Shown piece by piece: positions 24,572-34,730 of a stretch of DNA of 64,000 nucleotides. The notes below the pieces were generated by a model. It had not been told where the DNA came from. It ran no database searches and saw only the letters and a program-made list of their open reading frames with translations. Location: NCBI GenBank assembly GCA_900696625.1, contig CAADGU010000056.1, positions 1 through 64,000 on the forward strand, written 5' to 3'. Position 1 is the stretch's first letter, and each line of letters starts with the position of its first letter. The position numbers were made by a program, and so were the translations under genes. The DNA comes from an uncultured Chloroflexota bacterium (GTDB lineage Bacteria > Chloroflexota > Anaerolineae > Promineifilales > Promineifilaceae).

Positions 24572-25879
24572 TCACTTCCGTTGGCGCAGCAGGCGGCGGG
24601 TCTGGCGGCGGCTTTTCAGGTAAGCGTAGCCACCATACAGCATCCCGCGCAGTTCCAACCCATTCAAATCGGCGGGGTAGTCGGCCTGCTTTTTACTGTT
24701 TTTGAACGATTGCGGGCTGAGCAGCAGATAGACACCATACGGAATGCGCAGCACAAAACCGGGGATACGGCCGGGATTATCCCACATCGTTTTGGTGAGA
24801 AAGGCGGTAAAGCCGACGCCATAGTTGTAAATCTGCTTTTGCAGCGCGGCGTATTCGCGGCGGTGAATGTGCTGCAAAAAGGCGGTTGGCTCATAGACCA
24901 ATTGGTAGCCGGCAAACAGGAGTTGCACGTACATCGCCAGATCATCGCCACAGGTGGTAATGGTGCCCGCGCCCAGGGCTGGGTCAAAGTAGCCCACTTT
25001 TTCCAGGGCGCTTTTTTTGATGGCCAGGTTGGCGCCTGTGCCAAACAGACCGGCGGAGAGAGGGTAAAACGGCCGTGCCGGTTTGTGCGCCCCCATATCA
25101 TAAATCTGCCGCTCGTACCCCTTGTTGAACCCACCCGACTGCTCAAACCAAAGCTGCTCCACCGTGTCCAGTTCCGCCGGGATGGTCAGCCCATTGACAC
25201 CACCCACGTTGTCGCCCGCGGCAAAGCCGCGCAGTACGCCGATTAGCCAATGGGGGTCCACAATCACATCATCATCGGTATTGGCGATGATCTCCCCCCG
25301 CGCCGCCATCGCCCCGGTGTTCCGTGCCCAACACTGACCCTGGTTTGGTTCCACCACATAGCGTATGTGGGGCAGATGCCCATACTTTTCCTGTACCACC
25401 TGCCGGGTGGCATCGGTGCGCGGCGCATTATCCACCACCACCACCTCGTAATTGGGATAATCCAGCGCCAACACCGAAGTCAGGCACACATCCAGCATAG
25501 ACGGCCGTTCATGCGTGCAAATAACCACACTGATCAACGGTGGGTTTTCTAACAAACGGGCCTGCTCTTGCTGGCACAAGGGTAGCTGCGGGTGGGAAAT
25601 CCCCGTCAGGGGCAGTTCGGTCAGGCGCGGCCAACCATCCCCCTCTAAATGCGCATTGATCGCCTGGCCCAAAGCCGCCCAAATGGCCGGGGCATAAGCC
25701 GCCGGCAGCAGCGTTTCTTCCGGCAAAGGCAGTTCCACAAGCCCCAGAGGATAATTGTGCAGACGCACCAGCAGTTGCACCGCGCCATAACGCACTCCTG
25801 TATCGGGGTTAACGGCCGTAATGGTGGGTAAGACAGAGCTTAACTCTATTTTCGTAACATATATCGGTTGGAATGTCAT
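24572..25879 (-). CDS. Glycosyltransferase family 2
   Basis: ISVVICTHERPSMLDVCLTSVLALDYPNYEVVVVDNAP; ANTDDDVIVDPHW. Confidence 0.9.
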   Translation of the reverse strand: MTFQPIYVTKIELSSVLPTITAVNPDTGVRYGAVQLLVRLHNYPLGLVELPLPEETLLPAAYAPAIWAALGQAINAHLEGDGWPRLTELPLTGISHPQLPLCQQEQARLLENPPLISVVICTHERPSMLDVCLTSVLALDYPNYEVVVVDNAPRTDATRQVVQEKYGHLPHIRYVVEPNQGQCWARNTGAMAARGEIIANTDDDVIVDPHWLIGVLRGFAAGDNVGGVNGLTIPAELDTVEQLWFEQSGGFNKGYERQIYDMGAHKPARPFYPLSAGLFGTGANLAIKKSALEKVGYFDPALGAGTITTCGDDLAMYVQLLFAGYQLVYEPTAFLQHIHRREYAALQKQIYNYGVGFTAFLTKTMWDNPGRIPGFVLRIPYGVYLLLSPQSFKNSKKQADYPADLNGLELRGMLYGGYAYLKSRRQTRRLLRQRK

Positions 25880-26001
25880 ATGCAGCTTATTTTCAGGTTA
25901 GCGTATAATGTTTCACCGAACGAATACTGGATAATACCTGAAATAAAGAGTATCGTCAGGAAATGTACCAAACCCTGTAGAGTTACAAAGAGAAAAAGAA
26001 T

Positions 26002-28266
26002 ATGCTAACTAAACTCCATTTTATTACCATTTTTTGCCTGACTTGTTTCTTTTTGGGCGGGGGCATTACCCCGGCTGTGGCGCAAGAACAAGGAATACCA
26101 GAGCAAGAAGTACCGGAAACAACCAGCCGGTCGTTTGCCGATTTAGGCTACGAGGACTTACGGTTAAAAGGGCTGTATGGCATCAGTTCACTGTGGATTC
26201 CCTTCCAGTCTGATTGGCCTATCGCCGATGATGTGCAATTTGAATTGACTTATACCGGCTCTCCCCTGCTGAACAGTGACGCCGCCATTGTGACCATTCT
26301 GGCGAATAATCAGGAGGTGACCAGTTTTCGGCCGGTGGGCGACGGCCGTCCACACACCATCACCTTCTCTGTGCCGCCAGGGCAACAACTACCCGACGGC
26401 ATCAACCTCACCTTTGCCGGGCATTTGCGGCTTACCGACGACCCCTGCGAAGACAGTTTTAACGTGGGCCAATGGCTTACCGTTCACAACAGCAGCCGGG
26501 TCAGCGCCAAGCTGCTGCCCACCTCACCCACACCCGAAATCACCGATTTACCCCAGGCGATTGTGGTGCAAGGCAGCCAAAACCCACCGCCCATCATCTT
26601 CGTGCTGCCAGAAAATGCGGATGATCTGACGTTAACAACCGCCGCCCAGGTGGCCGCCCGGCTGGGTGATGGCCTGACGGCCGATCACCTGCCCATCCGC
26701 GTGGCCACTGCCAACAGCCTGACCGACGCCGACAAAAGGAATGCCAACCTGGTTCTTATAGGTTTACCGGGCAACCAGCCCCTCATCCAAGAGTTAAGCA
26801 GCCTGATGCCGGTACCGCCGGCCGCGGCCGGGTTCGTGTCTCAGGACGGCGTGTTGATTCCCCCCGGTGATGGCGTCATCCAGATATTTTCTTCCCCCTG
26901 GCAGCCGCGCCATCATATCTTGCTCGTCAGCGGCAATGACGCCGCCGGGCTGGCCAAGGCCGGGCAGGCTTTTGCCCACCAACCCACTTTTGCATCATTA
27001 ACCGGCTCCTTCCATTTTGTGCGCGATCTGGTCAACCGGCCAGAGCCGGCTGTGCCCCCACCCTGGACCACGGCCCAAACTACCTTTACCCAATTGGGTG
27101 AAGTGGATCGTGAGGTGGTGGGGCTGGGGCTGACCGACAGTTCATACTTTTTCCAATATCCACCGGGGGTTATGCTGGCCGATAATGCCAAACTGGTGCT
27201 GCATCTGGCGTTCAGCCCGGCCTTACGCGCCCAGGGTTCTTATGCCGAGGTGTATGTCAATGACATTTACGTGGGGGCGGTGGAGGCAGCCCGCGCGGGC
27301 GGTGGGGCCTGGGTCTCGTTAGACTTACCGGCGCAGGCGTTGAACGAGTTGATTCCTAACGGCCGTGCCCGCGAATTAAATGTCAACCTCGCCATTGCCA
27401 ATTTGCTGCCCGCCAATAACTGCGAACAGGTCAACGCGGAAAGCAGTTGGACCAAAATCTACGCCGATTCCTATTTTCAGTTTGACTATCTGCCGGTGGA
27501 ACTGCCTGACCTTTACCACTTCCCTTACCCGTTTGTGACGCCGGAGAACCATACGCCGGTACGGCTGGTTTTGCCACAAACGCCCACCGTTGAAGAGCTG
27601 CAAACGGCTCTTTCCATATCGGCGCTGATGGGCAGCCAGGGAACAACCGATTTGGCGGTGGATGTCGTGCGGAGTACGGCCGTTGATCCTGAAGCCCTTG
27701 CCGGCCATCACCTGGTTCTTATTGGCACACCCTTTGACAACCCGGCGCTGCAAGAGGTACTAACCGGGCAGCAAACCAGTATGCCGGTGGAGGTATATCA
27801 GATTTTGGGCGCGCCAAACGCTGGCTTTTTCCATATGCTTACTTCTCCCTGGGACGAAGAGATGAGCGTATTGGGCATCTACGGGGAAATGGAAACTGGC
27901 TTTAAGATAGCGGCCGATACGTTGTATGAACAGGGCCGGCTGGCGCATGAATCCGGCTCAATTGCCCTGGCCCGCACCGGAGAACCGCCGGTGATCATTT
28001 ACCGGGAAGCCGGATTGTCAGACCCACAGTTTGTGCAGCCAGACATCATTCTGTCGGAATCCGGCCAACAGCCAAATGTCGTCACCGATCCCACGGCAAC
28101 GGCCGTGACCGCCAACGAATCCACCGCTCCCGTCAGCGAAATGGAGGCCGGTTCCGGCAACAGACTCACCAACACCGAACAACTGATTTTGATCATCACC
28201 GCCTTCCTCATCATTCTGGTAACGGTAGCGGCGCTGCTGCGCATCGCCTGGCGTATTCGGGCATAA
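26002..28266 (+). CDS. Cellulose synthase regulatory subunit BcsB-like protein
   Basis: Signal peptide, YFQYPPGVMLADNAKLVLHLAFSPAL, duplicated beta-rich domains, C-terminal TM helix. Confidence 0.75.
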   Translation: MLTKLHFITIFCLTCFFLGGGITPAVAQEQGIPEQEVPETTSRSFADLGYEDLRLKGLYGISSLWIPFQSDWPIADDVQFELTYTGSPLLNSDAAIVTILANNQEVTSFRPVGDGRPHTITFSVPPGQQLPDGINLTFAGHLRLTDDPCEDSFNVGQWLTVHNSSRVSAKLLPTSPTPEITDLPQAIVVQGSQNPPPIIFVLPENADDLTLTTAAQVAARLGDGLTADHLPIRVATANSLTDADKRNANLVLIGLPGNQPLIQELSSLMPVPPAAAGFVSQDGVLIPPGDGVIQIFSSPWQPRHHILLVSGNDAAGLAKAGQAFAHQPTFASLTGSFHFVRDLVNRPEPAVPPPWTTAQTTFTQLGEVDREVVGLGLTDSSYFFQYPPGVMLADNAKLVLHLAFSPALRAQGSYAEVYVNDIYVGAVEAARAGGGAWVSLDLPAQALNELIPNGRARELNVNLAIANLLPANNCEQVNAESSWTKIYADSYFQFDYLPVELPDLYHFPYPFVTPENHTPVRLVLPQTPTVEELQTALSISALMGSQGTTDLAVDVVRSTAVDPEALAGHHLVLIGTPFDNPALQEVLTGQQTSMPVEVYQILGAPNAGFFHMLTSPWDEEMSVLGIYGEMETGFKIAADTLYEQGRLAHESGSIALARTGEPPVIIYREAGLSDPQFVQPDIILSESGQQPNVVTDPTATAVTANESTAPVSEMEAGSGNRLTNTEQLILIITAFLIILVTVAALLRIAWRIRA

Positions 28267-28281
28267 GTGGTCACCGGGTAA

Positions 28282-29031
28282 GTGATGATGCGCATTGATA
28301 TTCTCACTCTCTTACCGGAAGCATTTATTTACCTGAATTACAGCATCTTACAGCGGGCGCAGGCGGCGGGGCTGGTGGACATTCACCTGCACCACCTGCG
28401 TGAGTCTGCCACCGGCAAACACCGCGTCACCGATGAACCCCCTTTTGGCGGCGGCGGCGGCATGGTGCTGAAACCGGAGCCGATTTTCACGGCCGTAGAG
28501 AGCATTCTGCAAGGTGAGCAGATGAATGATCACCCCATCATCCTGATGACGCCGCAAGGACGGCCGTTTACCCAATCTATCGCCCAAGAATTATCCCAAC
28601 ACGAACGATTGCTGCTCATTTGTGGCCGGTATGAAGGCGTAGATGAACGAGTGCGGCAACACCTGGTGACGGATGAAATTTCCATTGGCGACTATGTGCT
28701 GACCGGCGGAGAACTGGCCGCGATGGTGGTAGTAGACGCCGTGGTGCGGCTGCTGCCGGGGGCGTTGGGAGCCGCGGGCGCGGCGGAGACGGACAGCCAC
28801 GCCACCGGACTGCTGGAAGGCCCCCATTACACCAAACCGGCCAGTTTTCGGGGTTGGGATGTGCCTGATGTTTTGCGCTCTGGTCATGCGGGGCAGGTTG
28901 CCCGCTGGCGGCGGCAAGAGGCACTGCGCCGCACCTGGGAACGCCGCCCGGACTTGCTGCTCACGGCCGTACTCTCCGAAGAAGACAAATGGTTCCTCGG
29001 CCAACTGGCGGCCGGTGAGGAAGATACTTGA
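28282..29031 (+). CDS. trmD: tRNA (guanine-N1-)-methyltransferase
   Basis: [69 protein letters not shown]. Confidence 0.95.
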   Translation: MMMRIDILTLLPEAFIYLNYSILQRAQAAGLVDIHLHHLRESATGKHRVTDEPPFGGGGGMVLKPEPIFTAVESILQGEQMNDHPIILMTPQGRPFTQSIAQELSQHERLLLICGRYEGVDERVRQHLVTDEISIGDYVLTGGELAAMVVVDAVVRLLPGALGAAGAAETDSHATGLLEGPHYTKPASFRGWDVPDVLRSGHAGQVARWRRQEALRRTWERRPDLLLTAVLSEEDKWFLGQLAAGEEDT

Positions 29032-29099
29032 GCGGGCAACCGGCTAAAGCCGTTACATAGAGCAGAACCATGCCCCTGCTGGGCCAGGGTAATTCCCCA

Positions 29100-29735
29100 T
29101 TATCCTGCACCATCCAACCCGTAGACGATTGACTTTACGCCATTATCTTCCATCACTGTATCGGCTGAAAAGGAGAGAAGCGAAATCACCATGAGCAAAT
29201 CCATGGCGGAACCACCGGCGTTGAGGGCCACAAAGAATAAGAGGATGGGCACAAGGAGCATGGGTACAACCAGCATCAATGGCACACCAACCAACGTCAA
29301 TAAAACCAGCGGCGCCAGTCCCACGACAAGAACCTGATTGCGCGAGAAATAAACCCCAGGCGGCGCGGCGGTATATGGGGCCAGACCTTGCAGGCCAAAT
29401 CGGGGACGCCGGCCGGAAAATCCCCAATAAAACAGGCCATGTACCAGTTCGTGGATGATCAGCACCAGGATCAGGGCGATGACAAAATCACGAATCAGGA
29501 TAAAAGGCAAGCTGAACAGTGTGCCTGTGGCCGTGGTGGTGAGCATATCACTCAGCCGTATGCCAGCCAGCGCCGCAGGGCGAAATGTGGTGATGAATTG
29601 TGTGAGGAGCCAGATCGTGACGACGAGCAGCGCGCTGCCGGTCAGAACGGCAGCCACAGCATATTTCCAATTCTTCAATGGATCAAGAACAGCCTGTTGG
29701 CTGTAACCAGGCGGCATGGTTGTCCTCGCTTTCAT
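29100..29735 (-). CDS. DUF3267 domain zinc-metalloprotease-like membrane protein
   Basis: IIHELVHGLFYWGFSGRRPRFG (HExxH). Confidence 0.75.
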   Translation of the reverse strand: MKARTTMPPGYSQQAVLDPLKNWKYAVAAVLTGSALLVVTIWLLTQFITTFRPAALAGIRLSDMLTTTATGTLFSLPFILIRDFVIALILVLIIHELVHGLFYWGFSGRRPRFGLQGLAPYTAAPPGVYFSRNQVLVVGLAPLVLLTLVGVPLMLVVPMLLVPILLFFVALNAGGSAMDLLMVISLLSFSADTVMEDNGVKSIVYGLDGAG

Positions 29736-31306
29736 AAAATCTCCATTTGTCGCCGCCGCACCAGTAGCGCCAGCCCCAACAGCGGCAGGCTGACGGCGAT
29801 ATAAAACCAGGGTACCCCCATCGCCAGCGCGTCGCCGGTGGCGCCGGTGATGTCAAAAGCAGTCAGCCCGTTCAGCGGGCCGAGATACCAGTAGATGAGC
29901 AGTAGAATTTGCAACGGCCGTTCCGTTCCCCCCACCACACCCAACAACAGCGCCAGCGAAGGGATAAACAACGCACCCGCCACAAAACCGGGCAGCAGGG
30001 CCGGTTCTGTTAACAAACGGAGCAGCACCCCACTACCCACGATGCAATAAAGCAGAACGCCAGCCATCCAGGTCGCCGGTAATTGCCGCCACAGGGGCGA
30101 AGGGGCGCTGAACAGCAGTTGGTCCACCCCGTATTTGCGCCCCCGCATCCCCATCTCTGACCAAAGCGGCAGGGGCCAGAGCCAGACCAGAGGCAGCAGC
30201 CAGCGCTGCACTGTTTCCAGTGGCGCCAGCAGACAGGCCACAATCAGCCCGGCAGCAACGGCGTACCAGAGGGCAGAGCGGCCTTTGAGCAGAAGTTTGA
30301 GTTCGGCAGCGACGATTTGGGCGAAGAGACTGATCTGATTGTGGGAAGGGGCAACCAGCGTCAACTGGCCGCTGTGTGCAATGTTAGTTTGGATGGTTGC
30401 CTGTTTGTAAAACGATTTGCTAAATCGTTTAACCGGCATCCACTGCCGCCAGGTGGTAAATCTCCGGGCGCGTGGCGCACGCAGACGATATCGTGCCGGG
30501 TCGAAGCGGTCGAAGGGCAAGGCCGCCAACGCCGCCAGCAGCAGAGCGGCGGCTAGATAAATCAGGCGTGGCCCAGCAACGGCCGTCCAATCAAAACCGC
30601 CCCAGAGGAACGTCTGCATTTCCACAACTTCGGTGGCGCCCAAAACGATACCGCCGCTGTAATCCGCGCCCTGTGCGCGGAGGGCAACGGCCATTTCCTG
30701 CTCGATGACCTGAAAAGCGAGCAGATGGCCGCCCACCGCCGGAATCATGAAAAGCCAGAGGAAGAAGTAAAGGACGTTGCCGCCCGTTTCCCGCAAAAAG
30801 GGGGAGCAGTCGAAGAAAACGGCCGTAGCCGCCGCCAGCAAAACCACGGGCACAGCAAATACCAGGAACGGCATCAACAGTTGGTACAGGTTGAGCGTCT
30901 TGTCCTCGCCGTGAATGAGCAGCATCACCAGAGCGGCCAACGCCAACACGCCGACGATGACGAGGAGAACGGCCGTGTTGCTGGCAAATTTGCCCCACAC
31001 ATACGCCAGCCGGCGCAACGGGGAAGCTGCTAAAATTTGCCCCACACCCGTTTGCCGGTCTTGCTGCACATTGCCACGTACCAGATAAAAACCGATCAGC
31101 GACAGGAAAAAGGTCAGGGTGATGGCCATCAGCGTGCCAATCCAGGCGGCATTGTATACACCCCGGTAGCTGCCCAGGCGTAAGACGAAAAGGCCGTTGA
31201 TGACCTGGTACCCCAACAGAACGGCCAGGGCGACAATTACCAGAAAGCTAAAGCGGCGCACCCGCTCGCGGAAATCGGCCAGAGCCAGATGGTAAAGGGC
31301 GTTCAT
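29732..31306 (-). CDS. ABC transporter permease
   Basis: Multiple TM helices; overlaps ATPase gene. Confidence 0.8.
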   Translation of the reverse strand: MNALYHLALADFRERVRRFSFLVIVALAVLLGYQVINGLFVLRLGSYRGVYNAAWIGTLMAITLTFFLSLIGFYLVRGNVQQDRQTGVGQILAASPLRRLAYVWGKFASNTAVLLVIVGVLALAALVMLLIHGEDKTLNLYQLLMPFLVFAVPVVLLAAATAVFFDCSPFLRETGGNVLYFFLWLFMIPAVGGHLLAFQVIEQEMAVALRAQGADYSGGIVLGATEVVEMQTFLWGGFDWTAVAGPRLIYLAAALLLAALAALPFDRFDPARYRLRAPRARRFTTWRQWMPVKRFSKSFYKQATIQTNIAHSGQLTLVAPSHNQISLFAQIVAAELKLLLKGRSALWYAVAAGLIVACLLAPLETVQRWLLPLVWLWPLPLWSEMGMRGRKYGVDQLLFSAPSPLWRQLPATWMAGVLLYCIVGSGVLLRLLTEPALLPGFVAGALFIPSLALLLGVVGGTERPLQILLLIYWYLGPLNGLTAFDITGATGDALAMGVPWFYIAVSLPLLGLALLVRRRQMEIL

Positions 31307-32187
31307 CGAGCTGCCTCCGGTCGCGGGGCGATGAAGTAGAGGTAGGCGTCTTCCAGTGTGGCGGGCAGCGGCGCGGCGTCCGGGTGCGGCGCGTGGTCAC
31401 TGACAATGCGGGCCAAGACGCCATCGGCGCGGCGGATGGTGTTGGCGACAAGATGGTGTTGGCGAACGGCCGTTAAATCACCACTGGAAATCACCCAACC
31501 CCACACCTTGCCTTCCACCGCGCGCAACAGTTCTTCAGGCAAGGCGTGATGCAGGAGACGGCCGTCCGCAATCAAGGCAATGCTGGTCGCTGTCGCCTCC
31601 ACATCGGAGACAATGTGAGTGGACAACATGACAATCCGCTCGCCGGCCAGGTCGGCGATCAGGTTGCGGAAACGCACCCGCTCCTCCGGGTCCAGGCCCA
31701 CCGTCGGCTCGTCTACAATGAGCAAGTGCGGGTCGTTGAGCAGCGCCTGGGCAATGCCCACCCGCTGCCGCATCCCGCCAGAAAAGCCACCGATGGGCCG
31801 GTAAGCGGCGTCGGTGAGATTGACCAGTTGGATAAGTTCGTCAATGCGGCAGCGGGCCTGGGTTCGCACCAGCCCTTTCACCGCCGCCAGATAAGTCAGG
31901 AACTCGACCACATTCAGGTTGGGGTAAACGCCAAAATCCTGGGGCAGATAACCCAAAACCTGGCGCAAATGGTCTGGCTGCCGGGCTACGTCCACACCGT
32001 TCCAGGAAATGGTTCCGCTGGTGGGATGGGTAATAGTGGCGATCATACGCATGACGGTGGATTTGCCCGCCCCATTTGGCCCCAGCAGACCCAATATCCC
32101 CGGCCCCAGACGCAGGCTGAAATCGCGCAATCCCCATATGTTACGGCCGTATTGTTTGCTCAGGTTCTCAATTCGCAATTCCATCAT
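31303..32187 (-). CDS. ABC transporter ATP-binding protein
   Basis: LLGPNGAGKST Walker A, FSGGMRQRVGIAQAL signature, LLIVDEPTVGLDP. Confidence 0.96.
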   Translation of the reverse strand: MMELRIENLSKQYGRNIWGLRDFSLRLGPGILGLLGPNGAGKSTVMRMIATITHPTSGTISWNGVDVARQPDHLRQVLGYLPQDFGVYPNLNVVEFLTYLAAVKGLVRTQARCRIDELIQLVNLTDAAYRPIGGFSGGMRQRVGIAQALLNDPHLLIVDEPTVGLDPEERVRFRNLIADLAGERIVMLSTHIVSDVEATATSIALIADGRLLHHALPEELLRAVEGKVWGWVISSGDLTAVRQHHLVANTIRRADGVLARIVSDHAPHPDAAPLPATLEDAYLYFIAPRPEAAR

Positions 32188-32744
32188 GCGTTCCTTATAG
32201 TAGCGGCGTCAATGCTGGATAAATTCTTGACTTCAAACACCAGTAACAGGCTAAAAACAACCTCAACCCCGATCATCAATCCGGCCACGACAGATGGTGG
32301 GAAATTGATTCCGATGAGCAGCGCGGCAATCGGGATAATGACCGACAGCGCCATGTAGCTTCTGGATTGGTACAGCCAGCCATAGGGCAACAAATGGGCG
32401 CCAAATATCATCGCCAGGATCATCACCATTTTCTCTGGGGCAGCGTTATATACCCACATGGCAATCAGCAGATAGAGCATTTGATTGAGGGAAAACAAGA
32501 CGCCCAAATTGGTCAGCGGATTACCCTTATTGGTGAAATCTACCCGAATCAGTTTGGAAATGGCAAAGGCCAGGGGCAGCAGCGGGGCCGTAAAACAGAA
32601 GGTAAGCAGGTTTTTGGTCAGGATAGGCAAATCGGTCAAATGGACAATGAAGACGGCCGTCCATATGAGGATCGAAGCCAGAATAAAGTGTAACCCTTTT
32701 TTCTGCCGGTACGCGCTATCGAATCGCATCTCATCTAAATTCAT
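32184..32744 (-). CDS. Membrane protein
   Basis: Overlapping ATG/stop with ABC ATPase gene; several TM helices. Confidence 0.6.
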   Translation of the reverse strand: MNLDEMRFDSAYRQKKGLHFILASILIWTAVFIVHLTDLPILTKNLLTFCFTAPLLPLAFAISKLIRVDFTNKGNPLTNLGVLFSLNQMLYLLIAMWVYNAAPEKMVMILAMIFGAHLLPYGWLYQSRSYMALSVIIPIAALLIGINFPPSVVAGLMIGVEVVFSLLLVFEVKNLSSIDAATIRNA

Positions 32745-32775
32745 CTCGAAACCCCTCTTGTGCCTGGCGGGGCGA

Positions 32776-33669
32776 TTAACTGCCCGCTACCAGGACAACC
32801 CTATTGACAATGAAAAATCCTATATGGGCTGCGGCGTGCGCCACCATCGCCGTTTCCAAATTGCGCCGCCAGAAAAGCCAGCCAAAGAGCAGGCCGCCCA
32901 ACGCATTCAACAAAATGGTGCGGAAAATAATCAGCGGCGTCAGGACAACTATCCCCGCCAACGCTGGCAAGTGGCCTACGCCGAACAGTATAGCCGCCAG
33001 GATGATCGCCAGCCACATAATGGTCGGCCGGGGCGTGCCCTTTCCCCGCTGTAAAATGCGCCAGCCTAACCAGGCGAGCAGGCTCATAAAGCCCCAACGC
33101 AGCATCAACTCTTCGGTAATGCCGCCGTACAGCAGACCCATCAGGAGTTGCGTGAAGGGGTTGCCCTCGGTCGGCATTTCACCGATGATCTCGGCGTTGG
33201 CAAAGGGATTTATGAGCTGGTCCAGCCCCAAAACGACGATGGAAAAAAACAGACCAGACATAAATGCCAGGGGGATATGGGGCCGCAGGTTGGGCCAAAC
33301 GACTTGCTCTGAGCTTGTCGAGGGGGCCGTTCCCGTCCGCACCTTCTCCGCCACCAACGAGCGCAAGCCGATCCGATGGGCCAGCAGCGTCCCCACGGCT
33401 ACGGTAATTGCCAACAAGATGATGGGGTTAAGCAGCGACAGCAGGACAACCACGGGTATAGGCATCGCGGCCAACTCTGGCGGCAGCGCGTCCAATTGCG
33501 TCATAATCAACGGTATCAGCGATAGAACACCGAGAAGTCCCAGGCCAAAGAGGGCCAGAAAAGTTTTACCAAAGTGGGTATCGTCGGTAGGCGATGTGCC
33601 TTTCATACTGGTTGGGTTTGTCACAATATTCACAATTTCCTCCGTCGCTTTGCGGCAGAACAGCATCAT
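32776..33669 (-). CDS. CPBP family intramembrane metalloprotease (true start possibly 33606)
   Basis: YGGITEELMLRWGFMSLLAW and MVAHAAAHIGFF motifs. Confidence 0.85.
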   Translation of the reverse strand: MMLFCRKATEEIVNIVTNPTSMKGTSPTDDTHFGKTFLALFGLGLLGVLSLIPLIMTQLDALPPELAAMPIPVVVLLSLLNPIILLAITVAVGTLLAHRIGLRSLVAEKVRTGTAPSTSSEQVVWPNLRPHIPLAFMSGLFFSIVVLGLDQLINPFANAEIIGEMPTEGNPFTQLLMGLLYGGITEELMLRWGFMSLLAWLGWRILQRGKGTPRPTIMWLAIILAAILFGVGHLPALAGIVVLTPLIIFRTILLNALGGLLFGWLFWRRNLETAMVAHAAAHIGFFIVNRVVLVAGS

Positions 33670-33697
33670 GACCGCATGTTTCTTTAATTGTCAACAG

Positions 33698-33742
33698 GAT
33701 AACGGCCGTTTAGACGTAGCCGCATGGGGCAAAAGGCGTATT
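33698..33742. promoter_or_regulatory. 45-bp intergenic element, copy 1
   Basis: GATAACGGCCGTTTAGACGTAGCCGCATGGGGCAAAAGGCGTATT; same length and alignment as copies at 36928 and 41003. Confidence 0.6.
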
Positions 33743-33746
33743 ACCG

Positions 33747-34730
33747 TCACTCGCCGACTATTTCCGACAAGAACAGCCGCGTCTCGGCGGCAATGGTTTC
33801 GGCCGCCAGGTTATGGACGTAGTGGCTCACATCCAACAGCAGGTAACGGCCGTTGGGCGCTTCTTCCGTGTAGGCGACCAAAAGCTCAACCCAATTCCGT
33901 ACCGGCAAATCGGCCCCGTTAGAAATAAAGAAATAGATGGGCACAGCAGGGATACCCTGGGCGACGACTTGTTCAGCGTTGGCCTGGGTTGCGTCAATTT
34001 CGGCCAGCATATTGGCCGACCAGGTGCGCCGGTACAGCATGGCGCAGTAGGTGGCTGCTTCTTCATCCGTTAAATGCCCCTGGCTGACCGCTTCCGACCC
34101 ATGGCAAAGCGCCGGAACCAGGCGCAGCAGACCGCTGCGCGCCACAAAAGCCCCCAGGCCGATCAGCAGCCGGGGCGGCGGCATTTCGGCGTACACCGGC
34201 GGCACGGCTGGATCCAACCCGACAATCGCCACGACTTCTGCCGGGTAGAGATTGGCCCAATGCAGCGCTTCCAGGCCGGACATGGAGTGAGGCAACAAGA
34301 CGTAAGGCGGGTCTTCCCCCGCAGTTGCCAACGCTCGCCGGGTTTCAGCGACCACCGTGTCTATGTCGCGGGGCGTGTCGCTTTCGTCGCTCCAGCCGTA
34401 GCCCGCCCGCTCCACCACGACAATGCGATAATCGTCGGACAGGCGGCGGTAAAGTCCTCTAAAATCGAGCGTGGGGGCGGTGGTCCCGCTGCCCGACAGG
34501 AAAACCAGGGTTGGCTCGCCTGTCCCTTCGCTGTAGACGTGCAGCCGATGACCGTTAACTTTTACCACTTGACCCGGCGGTGGATAAGCTGCTTCTTCGC
34601 GTGGCAGTTGCAGTCGGTGGTTGATGGTGCTTCCACCTACCAGGAACACCAGGAAGAGACACAGGCCCAGGGCTATCCATTGCAATCTTTTTGTCATCAT
34701 AACCCCAATAAGTTCCAATAAGACAGCCAC
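33747..34730 (-). CDS. Alpha/beta hydrolase
   Basis: PTLVFLSGSGTTAPTLDFRGLYRRL, YVLLPHSMSGLEA (nucleophile elbow HSMSG). Confidence 0.85.
   Translation of the reverse strand: MAVLLELIGVMMTKRLQWIALGLCLFLVFLVGGSTINHRLQLPREEAAYPPPGQVVKVNGHRLHVYSEGTGEPTLVFLSGSGTTAPTLDFRGLYRRLSDDYRIVVVERAGYGWSDESDTPRDIDTVVAETRRALATAGEDPPYVLLPHSMSGLEALHWANLYPAEVVAIVGLDPAVPPVYAEMPPPRLLIGLGAFVARSGLLRLVPALCHGSEAVSQGHLTDEEAATYCAMLYRRTWSANMLAEIDATQANAEQVVAQGIPAVPIYFFISNGADLPVRNWVELLVAYTEEAPNGRYLLLDVSHYVHNLAAETIAAETRLFLSEIVGE

Noticed and set aside
23532-33669. Two CPBP proteases as a bacteriocin maturation/immunity system
   Set aside because: They lie in separate neighbourhoods and no bacteriocin precursor or modifying enzymes are visible.
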